Below are positions 42,101 through 47,856 of a DNA stretch of 64,000 nt, one piece after another. This DNA is from Branchiostoma lanceolatum (lineage: Eukaryota; Chordata; Leptocardii; Amphioxiformes; Branchiostomatidae), in NCBI RefSeq assembly GCF_035083965.1, contig NC_089739.1, positions 11,210,001 through 11,274,000 of the forward strand, in the 5' to 3' direction. The translations under genes and the position numbers were made by a program. The notes below the pieces were generated by a model that was not told the origin of the DNA, did no database searches, and saw only the letters and a list, made by a program, of their open reading frames with translations. Numbering within the stretch: the first letter of the stretch is position 1; every line of letters begins with the position of its first letter.

Positions 42101-44044
42101 GAAGTTTCTTAAAAACACAAATCCCTTACCTTACAGGTGTGCAGGTCGGGAACAGCTTTGATCTCAATCAGGCAGGTGTAAGGTCCGTCATCCTTGTACA
42201 CACCTGGAGGATAAATTTTTTGCATTGATTTTTCAATTTGTTTACGCAATAATTGGTTACATTTGTCAATGGTCACTAGTTTGTAAATGTAAAAAGAATC
42301 TAATTTACATAAACTTTATCATCGGAAACATTTCCATTACAAAACATTAGATTTCATATCATCACCTGCAGCAGTGTTCCCACAGACCAGTTTGTACCGG
42401 TCCTGACTGGAACTGTGCTGTTCCAACAGGCTGTACAGTTGCTACATGGTGGTTGCGCAGTACCAGATCAGTTTTGGCTACACCTCAGGGGTGGACCAGA
42501 ATATTTTGAAACAAGCACATTCCTCACCTGCAGCAGAGTTCCCACAGACCAGTTTGTACCGGTCCTGACTGGTACTGTGTTGTTCCAACAGGCTGTACAG
42601 CTGCTCCAAGGTGGTTGGGCTGTACCAGGTCACTCCATTTTGGCTACACCTCAGGGAGCGTGTGCCGTTCACTCCGTTGACAGTGGCACCGTTACAAACA
42701 TCTCCAGTAGTGGGGCAGAGATGTTTGCACAGATCCTGTGAACAGAAATGTAACACACGATAATTCTGGCTCACCAACATCTTTAATTTGCCACCTTTTA
42801 CTCAATACCAGAGACGGTATCTAATTGTACTACGAGAAGCAATGCAAAAAATAACAGCCATATGAAAAGTAGTTCCCAGATGAAAATTGAGATAATGTGT
42901 CTAGTATTTCAAAAAGAGTGAGAGAGTTATTCTATCAAATATCATTAAGATGTATTTTGTCAATGATAAAACTTTGTCTTGAATACAGTTTCCACCGTCG
43001 TGACCGAGACCATGGCCATGAAGGTACCTCAATATCGATGCAGCCACCCTTTTCTGGATCCGCATCAGCTGCAAATGACTTCATGGCATCCAGGATAGGT
43101 CTGTAACCTGTAGGGGATACACATGCCCGAGTTTAATAACGTTATACATCCAAGTTAACTATCAAATGATTTTTAGCATTATCTCTATATATCATACAAT
43201 GTTATGTAGCAAATGTTTGTTCAAAGGACATATAACCCTACGAGATAATCAGATTTTTTTTTCTTTGTCTTCAATACATCTCACACCGTGACCCAGAATG
43301 TATCTTCTGTACTCCTGACCTGTACACCTGCAGATGTGTCCATCAAAGTGATTCTCCACCTCCTGTCGGCTGGGCTGTGGGTTCGCACTCAGCAGTCTGG
43401 AGGAAGGACAACAAAACTGTCTAATTTTGTGATTCTTTCCTTTTGAACCAAAATATGTAATGAAATAATTGTGTGATCATATATAGGGCAATGCCTCCTT
43501 TCGTACTGAAATATGACATTTTAAGCTTCAGAGGATGATTTTACTAAAATGTGTCCTTTTGACTTCATAAGATAAACCGAAAAGATGCTACATACTGACC
43601 CGTACATGTTGACCACCATCCCAGGGCTGCAGTACCCACACTGACTTCCGTTAAAGTCCGCCAGGCGGCGCTGGATGGGGTGGAAGCCGGCCTTCTGTCC
43701 CCCCAGCCCCTCCACTGTGGTGATGGTCCAGCCGTCCATACTGCACAGGGGGCACAGGCACTGGGGGAGGGGGGCGTATTGGATTGTTAGCTCAGAAACA
43801 CTTGGTTTATTTTTTCTGTCCCTTTCTTGCAATAAAAGATATTGAAGTAAAGGTTTAGCGTTTAGTTCCATACTTACTGAGTTCACTGTATAAGAAAGTG
43901 TTCCTCCATTGGTTGGGTCGGGATGTGTCACCATGACAACACAGCAGCCACACCCTCCTTCCCCACACATGACCTTTGTCCGCGTCAGTCCGCGCTGTGA
44001 CCTCAGCCATTCGTTCAAGGTCATCAAGGGGTCAGGGTTTGGAA
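432..44044 (-). CDS. Aldehyde oxidase / xanthine dehydrogenase-like molybdo-flavoenzyme, 28 exons, both ends missing
   Basis: Family enzymes hydroxylate aldehydes, purines or N-heterocycles at a molybdenum cofactor and pass electrons through two 2Fe-2S clusters and FAD. The placed exons total 3,238 coding bases (about 1,079 residues; the family is near 1,330), and every exon joins its neighbour in a compatible phase with GT..AG borders. Domain order is canonical. Residues point to the aldehyde-oxidase type: the loop that reads GGFGGKE in xanthine dehydrogenase reads GGAFGGKT here, so the purine-binding Glu is Thr, and the FRGFGG motif is replaced by TRAPG as in insect and plant aldehyde oxidases. 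The catalytic Gln region (AQHHFYMET) is kept. The C-terminal catalytic Glu lies beyond the left edge. The start-codon exon was not found upstream of 44044. A xanthine dehydrogenase paralogue with altered specificity is the alternative. Confidence 0.93.
566..1127. other. Oxidase intron, no feature seen
   Basis: AT-rich intron between the last two visible oxidase exons. I see no repeat, RNA gene or coding signal in it. Confidence 0.6.
1485..1900 (-). repeat. ~62-bp minisatellite derived from the 3' end of an oxidase exon
   Basis: About six units of 59-68 bp run from 1548 into the coding exon at 1879, with a more decayed unit near 1485. On the minus strand each unit repeats the exon end (GGGATCGATACAAAG) plus the donor GTGCAAAG and about 25 bases of intron. 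The exon-proximal copy is the real one. Units at about 1616, 1682, 1748 and 1808 keep AAAG followed by GTG, and the unit near 1548 reads AAAAGGGTAAAT. It is therefore an array of decoy 5' splice sites directly downstream of the genuine donor. Confidence 0.88.
3528..4043 (+). mobile_element. ~515-bp repeat element, left copy
   Basis: Nearly identical to 31880-32397 in opposite orientation. It starts near GGCTAATGTAAAGTTGG, contains a stretch of irregular ~18-19-bp repeats (ACATCGCAACCGAGTC, then TTTAAAACAGCAACCGAG), and ends near GACTAGTTAGGCA. A short open frame inside is repeat-derived. No transposase or RT is visible, so the class is unknown. Confidence 0.75.
4061..4271. mobile_element. Palindromic MITE (TAGCC...GGCTA)
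   Basis: Two arms of roughly 90 bases are near-perfect reverse complements, from TAGCCTCTACCAGGCTCC to its complement. AATTGGA flanks both sides (4054-4060 and 4272-4278), a likely target duplication. The same family is at 19205-19401. There is no coding capacity. Confidence 0.85.
6352..6450 (-). mobile_element. 3' tail of a non-LTR retrotransposon
   Basis: Reads on the minus strand as a conserved 3' UTR (AAGCTGGTGTGTTACGC, GGGTGGTTATACTGG) ending in a TACAGA-type hexamer tail. The same tail occurs at 24030-24126 and 63182-63300, so it is a dispersed LINE 3' end, 5'-truncated. Confidence 0.7.
7698..7766 (-). CDS. Candidate orphan exon of an unknown gene
   Basis: The 69-base open segment lies between an acceptor (TTTCTTGTGTGTAG) and a donor (GTAACT) on the minus strand. 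In one frame it encodes a basic then Ser-rich stretch, KKKRSHGRDSSSDVSSLSS, which looks like real low-complexity protein. It does not belong to the oxidase. No neighbouring exon could be tied to it, so it may be part of an intron-nested gene or chance. Confidence 0.3.
8700..12275. repeat. 53/54-bp minisatellite array, ~60 clean units, with 161-bp higher-order repeats
   Basis: Clean units run from about 8970, with degenerate units from 8700. The consensus core is ATAGAAGCCAAACACCTG plus TCTGCTGAGAGGGAAAAA. Units of 53 and 54 bp alternate. Sub-types distinguished by TCGGTATAAT, CTATCAGAAT and CATCAGTATAAT recur as triplets of 161 bp (for example starts at 9807 and 9968, and at 10344, 10505 and 10666). 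Open reading frames on both strands (18-residue peptide repeats) come from this period and are not genes. On the minus strand every unit reads like a 3' splice site: CTGATGAATGA, then TTTTTCCCTCTCAGCAG. Confidence 0.97.
12290..12720. repeat. ~29-bp minisatellite, copy 1
   Basis: Imperfect units of TTACAGGTGCTTAGAGTGGC plus TGGAGTGAC are repeated over 400 bases directly beside the 54-bp array. On the minus strand each intact unit contains CTGTAAGTCACTCCAG, a consensus-quality donor-like GTAAGT followed by a CAG. Confidence 0.9.
13230..13790. repeat. Degenerate second array of the 54-bp minisatellite
   Basis: About ten diverged units (CATTCATCAGAATAATAGAA, ACCTGTGTCTGCT) follow the first duplicated block. 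They are more degenerate than the main array, like its left edge. Confidence 0.9.
13830..14640. repeat. ~29-bp minisatellite, copy 2, interrupted at 14179-14390
   Basis: Same units as at 12290-12720. A ~210-bp segment (14179-14390) absent from copy 1 splits the array. It has no palindrome, no Pol III boxes and no coding signal that I recognise. Confidence 0.85.
15459..15568. CDS. Candidate orphan coding exon, strand ambiguous
   Basis: This GC-rich island in AT-rich intron is open in a protein-like way on both strands. Plus strand: acceptor CATACTGTTGCAG at 15458, 36 codons including RWVKSSIPITGDDVRLVDLD, donor GTATCT at 15569. Minus strand: acceptor after 15578 (ACTATAG), reading GEAACSALQLLSKSTRR, weaker donor GTAGTAG. 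The plus reading has the better acceptor and composition. I recognise no family for either. Confidence 0.35.
15890..16830. repeat. ~59-bp minisatellite array interrupted by a MITE
   Basis: About fourteen units of CAATGCTTGCCTGTGTTAGT plus ACCTACCCCAAGCCCAGGGA and CCCCTCCAC. On the minus strand each unit holds GGGTAGGTACTAACACAGGC, which combines a donor-like GTAGGT, the branch-point consensus TACTAAC and an acceptor-like CAG within 20 bases. A MITE at 16568-16714 sits inside one unit. Confidence 0.95.
16568..16714. mobile_element. Palindromic MITE (TAGTCTCCAA...) inside the 59-bp array
   Basis: Ends TAGTCTCCAA and TTGGAGACTA are inverted, and inner arms pair (AAGACCGTATCCAAC with GTTGGATACGGTCTT). 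CCCCAAGCC occurs directly on both sides (16559-16567, 16715-16723). This is a 9-bp direct repeat of array sequence, consistent with a 9-bp target duplication. Confidence 0.85.
16831..17257. other. Intronic DNA, nothing recognised
   Basis: Short AT-rich spacer between the 59-bp array and the next TIR element. A small open frame here has no similarity I can name. Confidence 0.5.
17258..18024. mobile_element. ~770-bp TIR element (non-autonomous)
   Basis: The left end TTTAGACCTACAATGTTATA through GATCATCGTCGTAGGCGACG is the imperfect inverse of the right end ACGTCGCCCACGGCGATGAT through CGACTCTAAAATGTCGTAGG. The interior is CpG-rich with extra subterminal copies of CGTCGTACGAT. No transposase is encoded. 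Confidence 0.75.
18025..19178. other. Intronic DNA, nothing recognised
   Basis: No exon with usable borders, no RNA gene and no strong repeat seen. Confidence 0.5.
19179..19518. mobile_element. Outer palindromic element with a nested MITE
   Basis: Outer arms 19179-19204 (GCGACATGGCGCTAGCC...) and 19493-19518 (...GCGGCTATCATGTCGCCA) are inverted copies. The MITE at 19205-19401 (TAGCCTCTACCAGGCTCCGC and complement) sits immediately inside the left arm. The outer ends share TAGCCGYGGCGACT with the hairpin at 20274-20375. Confidence 0.75.
19205..19401. mobile_element. Palindromic MITE, same family as 4061-4271
   Basis: Terminal 20 bases and the motif GGCTGGGAAAATAGTAG are shared with 4061-4271, but the centre differs (AAGTATGCCA arms). 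GCAGCGAC on the left and GCGGCGAC on the right may be a diverged target duplication. Confidence 0.85.
20118..20252. mobile_element. Short TIR element (CTCCAAGCAGA ends)
   Basis: TCTCCAAGCAGAAGTTAATG at the left is inverted at the right as CACCAACATCTGCTTGGAAA. The ends are related to those of the MITE at 16568. A further candidate lies at about 49668-49793. Confidence 0.6.
20274..20375. mobile_element. Perfect 47-bp-arm hairpin MITE with 10-bp direct flanks
   Basis: Arms 20274-20320 and 20329-20375 are exact reverse complements with an 8-base loop (CTATCCCT). GCTATCTGCC is duplicated exactly at 20264-20273 and 20376-20385. The absence of any arm mismatch indicates a young insertion or arm homogenisation. 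Confidence 0.92.
20634..20745 (+). mobile_element. tRNA-derived SINE fragment
   Basis: An A-box-like TGGCGCAGT (20634-20642) and a perfect B box GGTTCAAATCC (20647-20657) are too close together, so the body between them is deleted. A SINE body follows (GTGCCCTTGGGAAAGGCACT), with TTTACACGACTTTCCCCAC duplicated in tandem. Confidence 0.65.
20781..21793. mobile_element. TIR element A, inserted in B
   Basis: Ends ACACATAGCCGAACAT and ATGTTCGGCTATGTGT are inverted. The interior is rich in GTTCGGCT motifs. The left TIR is itself interrupted by element C; without C it continues into GGCCTCCCG, matching the right end CGGGAGCC. Confidence 0.8.
20797..20998. mobile_element. Palindromic MITE C, inserted in A
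   Basis: TAGCCTCCGTTGCAGTCC and its inverse bound a 202-bp palindrome. GCCGAACAT is duplicated exactly at 20788-20796 and 20999-21007 (9 bp). It carries a run of 21 G at 20858-20878. Confidence 0.9.
22012..23500. other. Intronic DNA with GC-rich CTCACTG repeats
   Basis: Two CpG-rich islands (about 22170-22300 and 23245-23385) share TCTCACTGNNNTGCGGCAC-type motifs and GCGGCACTGC repeats, probably ends of one more repeat. There is AT-rich DNA between them and no gene seen. Confidence 0.5.
23505..24580 (+). pseudogene. Non-LTR retrotransposon reverse transcriptase fragment, interrupted
   Basis: The first part reads MLKIKAYGIPDQLMEAIASM and GVLQGDTLAPY, RT palm motifs. The second part, from about 24127, reads MAIDGREEELCLQIEKR, DLDFADD (the catalytic FADD box), VGLCMNAGKTKFMP and FKYLGSRM. 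Frameshifts and stops break it. The two parts are separated by another LINE 3' end (23705-24126). Confidence 0.85.
23705..24126 (+). mobile_element. 5'-truncated LINE 3' end inserted inside the RT fragment
   Basis: Encodes an RT C-terminus (YRRTTSRLCMMYKM, ILEWNSLSSSTVGASSLSSF, one internal stop), then a stop, then the 3' UTR found also at 63182-63300 and 6352-6450, ending in a TAGATACAGATACAGA tail. It lies between GDTLAPY and MAIDGRE of the host element. Confidence 0.8.
24581..24830 (+). mobile_element. LINE 3' UTR remnant and simple repeat
   Basis: GTAAAAGAACTCAACACACT and GGGGTGACCCGG resemble the 3' UTRs of CR1/L2-type elements. An (ATCATC/ATTACATC) simple repeat follows. Confidence 0.45.
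24830..25740 (-). pseudogene. Non-LTR retrotransposon reverse transcriptase fragment
   Basis: Reading the minus strand from 25.74 kb: LREEQAGFRPNRSCSDQIFT, LNFIDFKKA, AVRQGCVLSHLLSP, then after a frame break LTDLDFADDIALTAES, KVGLRISGNKTKAM and YLGSVITADG. These are consecutive RT blocks 1-7. Frame breaks and a C/G homopolymer at about 25127-25140 disable it. It runs opposite to the neighbouring RT at 23.5-24.6 kb. Confidence 0.88.
26017..26328 (-). pseudogene. Retrotransposon C-terminal zinc-finger fragment
   Basis: The motif RLCPSCNENIEDEFHFAMTC (C-x2-C-x8-H-x4-C type with DE-HF) is typical of the C-terminal domain of several non-LTR retrotransposons. The rest of the element is missing. 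Confidence 0.6.
26330..27120. repeat. Two adjacent tandem repeats, ~117 bp x3 and ~160 bp x3
   Basis: The first array (about 26330-26680) repeats TAAGACATCACGAAATCGCC and GTGCCACAACCTGGTGTGAG. The second (about 26680-27120) repeats GACCTTTGAATGGACTGTAG and GGGAACTGCTTGTACTCGG. Parallel open frames on the minus strand reflect the period. Confidence 0.85.
27121..27700. other. Intronic DNA, nothing recognised
   Basis: It contains a short motif CGGTAAACCGCCTCAAGGCG with CGTAACACACCAGG near 27210-27245, reminiscent of a LINE 3' end. Otherwise nothing seen. Confidence 0.45.
27700..28140 (+). mobile_element. Dispersed repeat, copy 1 (plus)
   Basis: Shares GGGGCCCAAAATTGACCTTG and CCACATACCAAATATCATTA with 45420-45995 (plus) and 30240-30820 (minus), and ends in an ACACAC-rich tail. 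Probably the 3' region of a retrotransposon; class not determined. Confidence 0.7.
28446..28681. mobile_element. Short TIR element, family R, copy 1
   Basis: AGCCCCTGTCACACTTGTGC at the left is inverted as GCACAAGTGTGACAGGGCCC at the right. The interior contains GGTTTGATAACCAGACTGC and GGTGGGTCAAAGT, shared with copy 2 at 29919-30156. Confidence 0.85.
28706..29920. mobile_element. ~1.2-kb TIR element sharing the ends of family R
   Basis: Its ends AAAGCCCTGTCACACTTGTG and CGCACAAATGTGATAGGGCC match the two flanking short elements, but the interior is different and full of CGTATGCGC / GTACGCT motifs on both strands. No transposase is recognisable. Confidence 0.8.
29919..30156. mobile_element. 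Short TIR element, family R, copy 2
   Basis: Same family and orientation as 28446-28681 (TTGCGTATTAACAT..., GGTTCGATAAGCAGGCTG). It abuts the 1.2-kb element directly. Confidence 0.85.
30240..30820 (-). mobile_element. Dispersed repeat, copy 2 (minus)
   Basis: Inverted relative of 27700-28140 and 45420-45995 (TGATATTTGATATGTGGGT, AGGCCCCCTGG, ATGCAAATAGGGACTTAATT). With copy 1 it brackets the three TIR elements in between. Confidence 0.7.
30821..31879. other. Intronic DNA, mostly unrecognised
   Basis: AT-rich. A fragment near 31266-31310 (CATATGCCAACTAGTCAATT) resembles the end of the 515-bp element that follows. No exon identified. Confidence 0.45.
31880..32397 (-). mobile_element. ~515-bp repeat element, right copy (inverted)
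   Basis: Reverse complement of 3528-4043 with very few differences over its whole length. It lies ~190 bp from the oxidase exon 32585-32665, while the left copy lies ~380 bp from the next exon downstream in the transcript. Confidence 0.75.
32585..36524 (-). CDS. Oxidase exons for the first half of the molybdopterin domain
   Basis: Exons are 36402-36524, 35963-36061, 35574-35631, 35300-35446, 34159-34348, 33861-33965, 33371-33449, 32806-32920 and 32585-32665. ASGEAMYTNDLPR opens the domain. GEVSCNAQHHFYMET holds the Gln that contacts the Mo oxo group in relatives. KRVGGAFGGKT is the substrate-pocket loop with Thr where xanthine dehydrogenase has Glu. ITKRAPYVLKYE keeps an Arg where xanthine dehydrogenase has the second substrate Arg. 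TMTRAPG ends the block, right before the 29.4-kb intron. All junction codons are intact and no frameshift or stop was seen. Confidence 0.92.
34471..34506. repeat. (GTTT)n microsatellite
   Basis: About nine TTTG units in an oxidase intron. Confidence 0.9.
34753..34865 (+). mobile_element. Possible tRNA-derived SINE
   Basis: AGTGGCGTTGGACTC (A-box-like) and GGTTCGATAC (34790-34799, B-box-like) are spaced about 35 bases apart, followed by a non-tRNA tail (GGATTGGCACCCACCGAGCC). It lies in an oxidase intron, antisense to the gene. Confidence 0.45.
36703..37014. repeat. Hairpin and ~135-bp tandem duplication in an oxidase intron
   Basis: Perfect hairpin 36703-36735 (ATTGATCCAGTTATA, TTT, complement). 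Then AAAAATGACTTCCAGGTGAG through TTGAAATATCTGGAATCAGC is repeated once (about 36747-36882 and 36883-37014). Confidence 0.85.
37143..43107 (-). CDS. Oxidase exons for the linker, FAD-binding and flavoprotein C-terminal domains
   Basis: Exons are 43028-43107, 42528-42735, 42130-42203, 41809-41949, 40720-40822, 40076-40140, 39837-39914, 39367-39477, 39195-39261, 38898-38995 and 37143-37304. Recognisable stretches include KLVCGNSAAG, VGSWAGNLMMKH (the FAD pyrophosphate-binding region, GGNI-like in relatives), EAAGAKVTL, SLEIPPGSPDEIFQTYK and the linker FYLYAVGSESLSEP that leads into the molybdenum domain. Several introns carry insertions: a LINE fragment at 40.5 kb, a LINE tail near 41 kb and a TIR element at 37.4-38.5 kb. 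Confidence 0.9.
37431..38518. mobile_element. ~1.09-kb TIR element in an oxidase intron
   Basis: GTAACGTTGGGTAACAT and ATTCGGGATTTTTCC at the left are inverted near 38463-38518. An internal copy of AACATTAATTCGGGA lies near 37665. No coding capacity seen. Confidence 0.75.
40505..40635 (+). pseudogene. Non-LTR retrotransposon C-terminal fragment
   Basis: RQPLTYIDVLHKDTG, then LEKAMEDRRFWADRVVRVEE and a stop: the characteristic last residues of many RT polyproteins. It is 5'-truncated and sits inside an oxidase intron in antisense orientation. Confidence 0.75.
40930..41640 (-). mobile_element. LINE 3' tail and diverged repeats in an oxidase intron
   Basis: GAATAAATCAAATCAAATCA (minus strand of 40935-40955) looks like a LINE tail, preceded by a GGGGGAAGACCGCTTCCCCC inverted motif. 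AACATAAATCTAACAATTCATA occurs at about 41060 and 41280. A GTCGTCTTCTTCAGGATC motif lies near 41605. Confidence 0.45.
42361..42491 (-). pseudogene. Truncated extra copy of an oxidase exon 3' end
   Basis: This 131-bp segment matches the last ~131 coding bases and the donor start of the exon 42528-42735 (RYKLVCGN, then an A for S change, then AAG). It has no acceptor, carries an in-frame TGA and a small length change, and lies in the intron just downstream of the real exon. It keeps a donor-like GCTGCAG/GTGATG. Confidence 0.88.
43320..44044 (-). CDS. Oxidase exons for the two N-terminal 2Fe-2S domains
   Basis: Exons are 43878-44044, 43600-43760 and 43320-43396. The first carries the plant-ferredoxin-like cluster motif CGEGGCGCC (C-x4-C-x2-C), with its fourth Cys in CLCPLCS at the start of the second exon. 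The all-helical second domain supplies GSQCGYCSPG at the end of the second exon and HICRCTG at the end of the third, the four ligands of the second cluster. All eight expected cysteines are present. The first exon starts two bases into a codon, so a short upstream exon with the initiator Met and about 30 residues must exist; I could not identify it in 44045-49000. Confidence 0.93.
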
Positions 44045-45110
44045 CTGCATTAGCAACCATTAGCGATAGAAGGTTGAATATTGATCTATAACCATCTAAG
44101 AAAATGTTAGGAGCTCCTAAATATGAAAGGAGCATATGACATATACATATACAGATATATATTCTCATACATGTGCAATATCAGCATTCTACGATAAAAG
44201 AAATTTAAAGTAGCGATTGCTATTATTAAAAAAAAACTAATATGGACCGACTAAACAGAGAAATGTACAGGAAATAACGAAATATAAAGAAATATAGCGT
44301 CCAGAATACAGTATGTTTTGCGGTGAATTTAAGAGCGCTGTGCCAGCATTTTACGTTGGACAACTTAATTGTTTCTAAATCGAATATGCTGGAATACCAC
44401 AAAACGTTTAATTTTTTTGTTTTCGGCGCTTACATTGCAAAACCTTAAGATGATGTTCGCATGGGTTGCCGTTGTGTCTATCGTTGTGTTTTGGCATTTC
44501 CTTTTATTTCTCTATCTAGTCGGACCCCTACTGATCATTACGTACCAACATGGCATCTCCCATTGACCCAAAAGGTCAGATCTTCTTGGAAGGTCCCTGG
44601 TTGGAGAGACATCGTCTCTTTTGTATGTCAGGGTGCAGAGTTCAAAATTCCAGCTTTGTCTCTCCTGTAATTAATATCCCGAGTAAGAATAATATCGAAA
44701 TTCACGCTGTCGACATTAAAACTCAGTATGTAGCTTAACATTCGAAGTCTTTATTTTGTCCGTAAGGCCGCAGCAAGTAAATTCATGGATGACGTCCTCT
44801 GCAGACTCCAAATTCAATTCGAGAGGGCGAAAAAAATAAGATGGGCAAACAAAACAAGATGGCTAAATTTTCAAAATAGACAACATAAACGTTGTAACGA
44901 GAATTTAAGGTATTGTTGAAGGGTGGAACTTTGGGATGTTTTTGAAAAAAGCCTTTCTTAAGCTTTATAAACCTTCCTCAACCTTAATTTCTTTCAGGTA
45001 GTACCTTATAACAAGGTTGTAATTTATGCAAATTAATGATGATATGATAACGTCATCAACATTTATAAGGCCACGCCCTCTTTAAAAAAAAACGCTCTCC
45101 TTGGCTTGTG
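44045..45110. other. Region upstream of the first visible oxidase exon
   Basis: The oxidase needs an upstream exon with the start codon. I searched the minus strand for a short exon encoding a TVNG-type ferredoxin start and found none with a good donor. Small plus-strand open frames at 44.4-44.7 kb have no recognisable features. Confidence 0.4.
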
Positions 45111-45113
45111 CTT

Positions 45114-45325
45114 CGATGTTCATCAACATAACTTTGCAGGAATGTACATGATAGTAATATCTAAAGAATGATGCGTGTCAACGCGAATATTTTGAAATAT
45201 CGATTTTTTATCAAACAAAAAAAAAATCACCAAAAATCGATTTTTCAAAATATTCGCGTTGACGCCCGTCATTCTGTAAGTATTACTATCATGTATATTC
45301 CTGCAAAGTTACATTGACGAACATT
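45114..45325. mobile_element. Palindromic MITE
   Basis: CATAACTTTGCAGGAATGTA, ATAGTAATA and GCGAATATTTTGAAA on the left are inverted on the right around an A-rich centre at about 45210-45230. Confidence 0.85.
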
Positions 45326-45419
45326 GACATCATATATACTTGGTCATGAACGCCCTAACTAACTTACACATGTCGCAATATTGACAGTCATATCATTTTC
45401 CACGCTTTTGCATTAATCA

Positions 45420-45920
45420 TGAAAATTAGGAATTTATTTGCATAATTGGTACCTGTTGATGCTCCACTTGACATAAACTACATGTTACATTTATTAGAGT
45501 CTTATAATGGAAAACACTGCAAATAGATTTTCCCAATTAGTTATGCAAATTAAGTCCTACATAATTTGCACTTCATCTATGTCTAAGCTACATGCATACT
45601 AAATATCTTGGAAATCCGTCGTACCTTTGTTCAGTTATTCTCACAATAATGCCCCTGCAGTTCCAGAGCAAGCTGCTAGGGGGACCCAAACCTACACCAG
45701 TTCTTCATTACATCACAAGTTGTCTGCCACCAAAAAATCAAGACCATAGTATGTCAAGGTAAAAAGATACTAAAACAGAAGTTCTGTTGCAGTGCCAAGG
45801 TCACATACCAGAGGGCCCAAAATCTACCTTAAATATCGGCTTCCCAACACCTACCCACATACCAAATATCATTGTAATCCATCAAGAGGTTCTTGAGTTA
45901 TGCTGACTACAGTAGTCCGG

Positions 45921-45995
<75 letters not shown>
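45420..45995 (+). mobile_element. Dispersed repeat, copy 3, ending in a (CA)n tract
   Basis: Collinear with the copies at 27.7 and 30.2 kb, and ends at GTCCGGAAACACACAC. A pure (AC)n microsatellite of about 35 units (45923-45993) forms the tail. Confidence 0.75.
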
Positions 45996-45996
<1 letters not shown>

Positions 45997-46170
45997 CTAT
46001 ATCTCAATTTTTCATGGAAGTAACAAGTCTTATTTGGCTACTTGTTAGCACAAACATGTGGACATCGTGGGATTGTCTGAGATAACATTAGGCTGACCTA
46101 GATTTAACGTGATTTTTAGCCCAAACGCTACAAACCACATATGTGATCCATTACATCCAGCTGTTGTGTA

Positions 46171-47856
46171 ATGCTTAGGTCACAATTGCGCCGGTGCCCG
46201 TCGGGGATGCAGCCCCGGCCGGGCTCTGATGTTTGGGGGGCACCGGCTGTCGTGGTCACAATTAAAAGTGTCCTTCACGCTGCCCTGCAGGGGTCCCGGG
46301 GTGCTCCGGCGGGCACTCGGTGGCATTTTTGTAAAATTTTCATTGTCGGTCTCCGGCAGGTACCCGTCAGTTGCTCTGACGGTGTCTTGTAGTGACCCCT
46401 GTGGGGTCCGACAGGGTACCGCGTGCTTATCACATCCAGGTGGGGCAGGTGTAGGGACCCTGCCGAATGCCCCGCGAACGACGGTCGGGCATCAGGCAGG
46501 CTCCTCGTGGGCACTCTCGGGGGTATATAAAACTGCACTGGAGCTAAATAAAAAACAAGATATACGAAGTTTACGCCTTAGTTCTACTCATCTGATCTGT
46601 AACGTCACACACTTGACCCGGTCTTAAGAAGTACACACACTTGCTCTGTGCACTTGGTTTGTTTCAAAACAATAGTTAATTCTATACTCTTTGGCGATGG
46701 CACCAACATATCCCTTTCCCACAAAACTTTGATTCTCAGATACAACTGGCTAATTAAGATATGTGGAAAGTACATGGTTTGAAGCAAATAATTTCCCAAC
46801 AAAGTCTACAAAGACAGATTGCCTTATTTTATGAAGTAAAAATCAAAGTTATGATATCATTAAGGCCAAAATGTTCCTAATAGACAAAAGAAACAGACCA
46901 ACGTTTTGGGGGTAATAATAGATGAAAAATTAAACTCAAACGCCCAATCTCTGCTATAAGTAAAAATCAATTTGCTGAAAGAATTGAAGTTATTGTGAAA
47001 ATCGAATACATCATCCCTCAAAAGATTCTCACAACTATATCATATGCAACAGTCTTATATACCGATATTTAACTTACTGTAACATTGTTTGGGGATGCGC
47101 CTACCATGCAATTCTACATCCTCTTACAACTCTCCAAAAGAAATTCACAAGGATAGCAACTGCTTCTGACTTTTGCTGAGACAAAAAATAGATATCCACG
47201 ATATCAATAAATATGCAAACAATCACATTTTTCTGGCGTTTGAAAGTGCCATTAAAACCCATTATAGCCCACTGTTGTAGTAAGGAAAGGAAAGGAACAT
47301 GTAGTAGTCAAATGTTCAGTTATTATCTAACTTTAATCTATAACATTAATTATTTGCTTATCATTATCTATAGTTATCGTATTCTATGTATAGTTTTGCT
47401 AGATTATTTATAATTCATAATCAAGTATAGACCAGGAGGGCCTAGTATAAGCAAGGACTATATAATGTGCTTGGTATAAGCTATATACGCTTTTTCCTCC
47501 TCCCAAACCTGTTTTTATCTATTGTTTATCGTATTACGTATTATAAACTTTATCATTGTGCAAATTAATAAACAAACAAACAAACAAACAAGCAAACAGA
47601 CACATAATTACTTGTCCCGGTGGACTGCCGGCACCCGTAGGGGTACCTCGCGGTGTTCTCACGGCGACGTTTTGTCCGCGGGGCCCGGGTTGAATTTAAG
47701 TCAGAGTTAAATTTGTGTCGGGTCCCCGCCGGGCCCCAAAATGGCCCGGTACCCGCAGGGTGCCCCACGGGGCCACGCAGGGGTCACGCCAGGAAGTGAC
47801 AAAAACGGCCCGGGAACTACCCGGCAGGGCCCCTTTTTCCAATTGTGACCTAAGCA
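46171..47856. mobile_element. ~1.7-kb TIR element with GC-rich arms
   Basis: ATGCTTAGGTCACAATTG at 46171 is exactly inverted as CAATTGTGACCTAAGCAT ending at 47856. GC-rich subterminal regions (GGTGCCCG, GGGTACC, GGCCCGG motifs) flank an AT-rich centre that is a separate LINE remnant. The end sequence is related to element B at 20770-22011. Confidence 0.8.
46860..47605 (+). pseudogene. Decayed LINE fragment inside the TIR element
   Basis: Broken frames read VIIDEKLN and NLTYCNIVWGCAYHAILHPL, the C-terminal part of a non-LTR RT, followed by AT-rich 3' sequence and an (AAAC)n tail at about 47567-47600. Confidence 0.65.

Noticed and set aside
44550-44738. Possible start exon of the oxidase or of another gene
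   Set aside because: It is on the plus strand, lacks ferredoxin-domain features and has no supporting splice partner.
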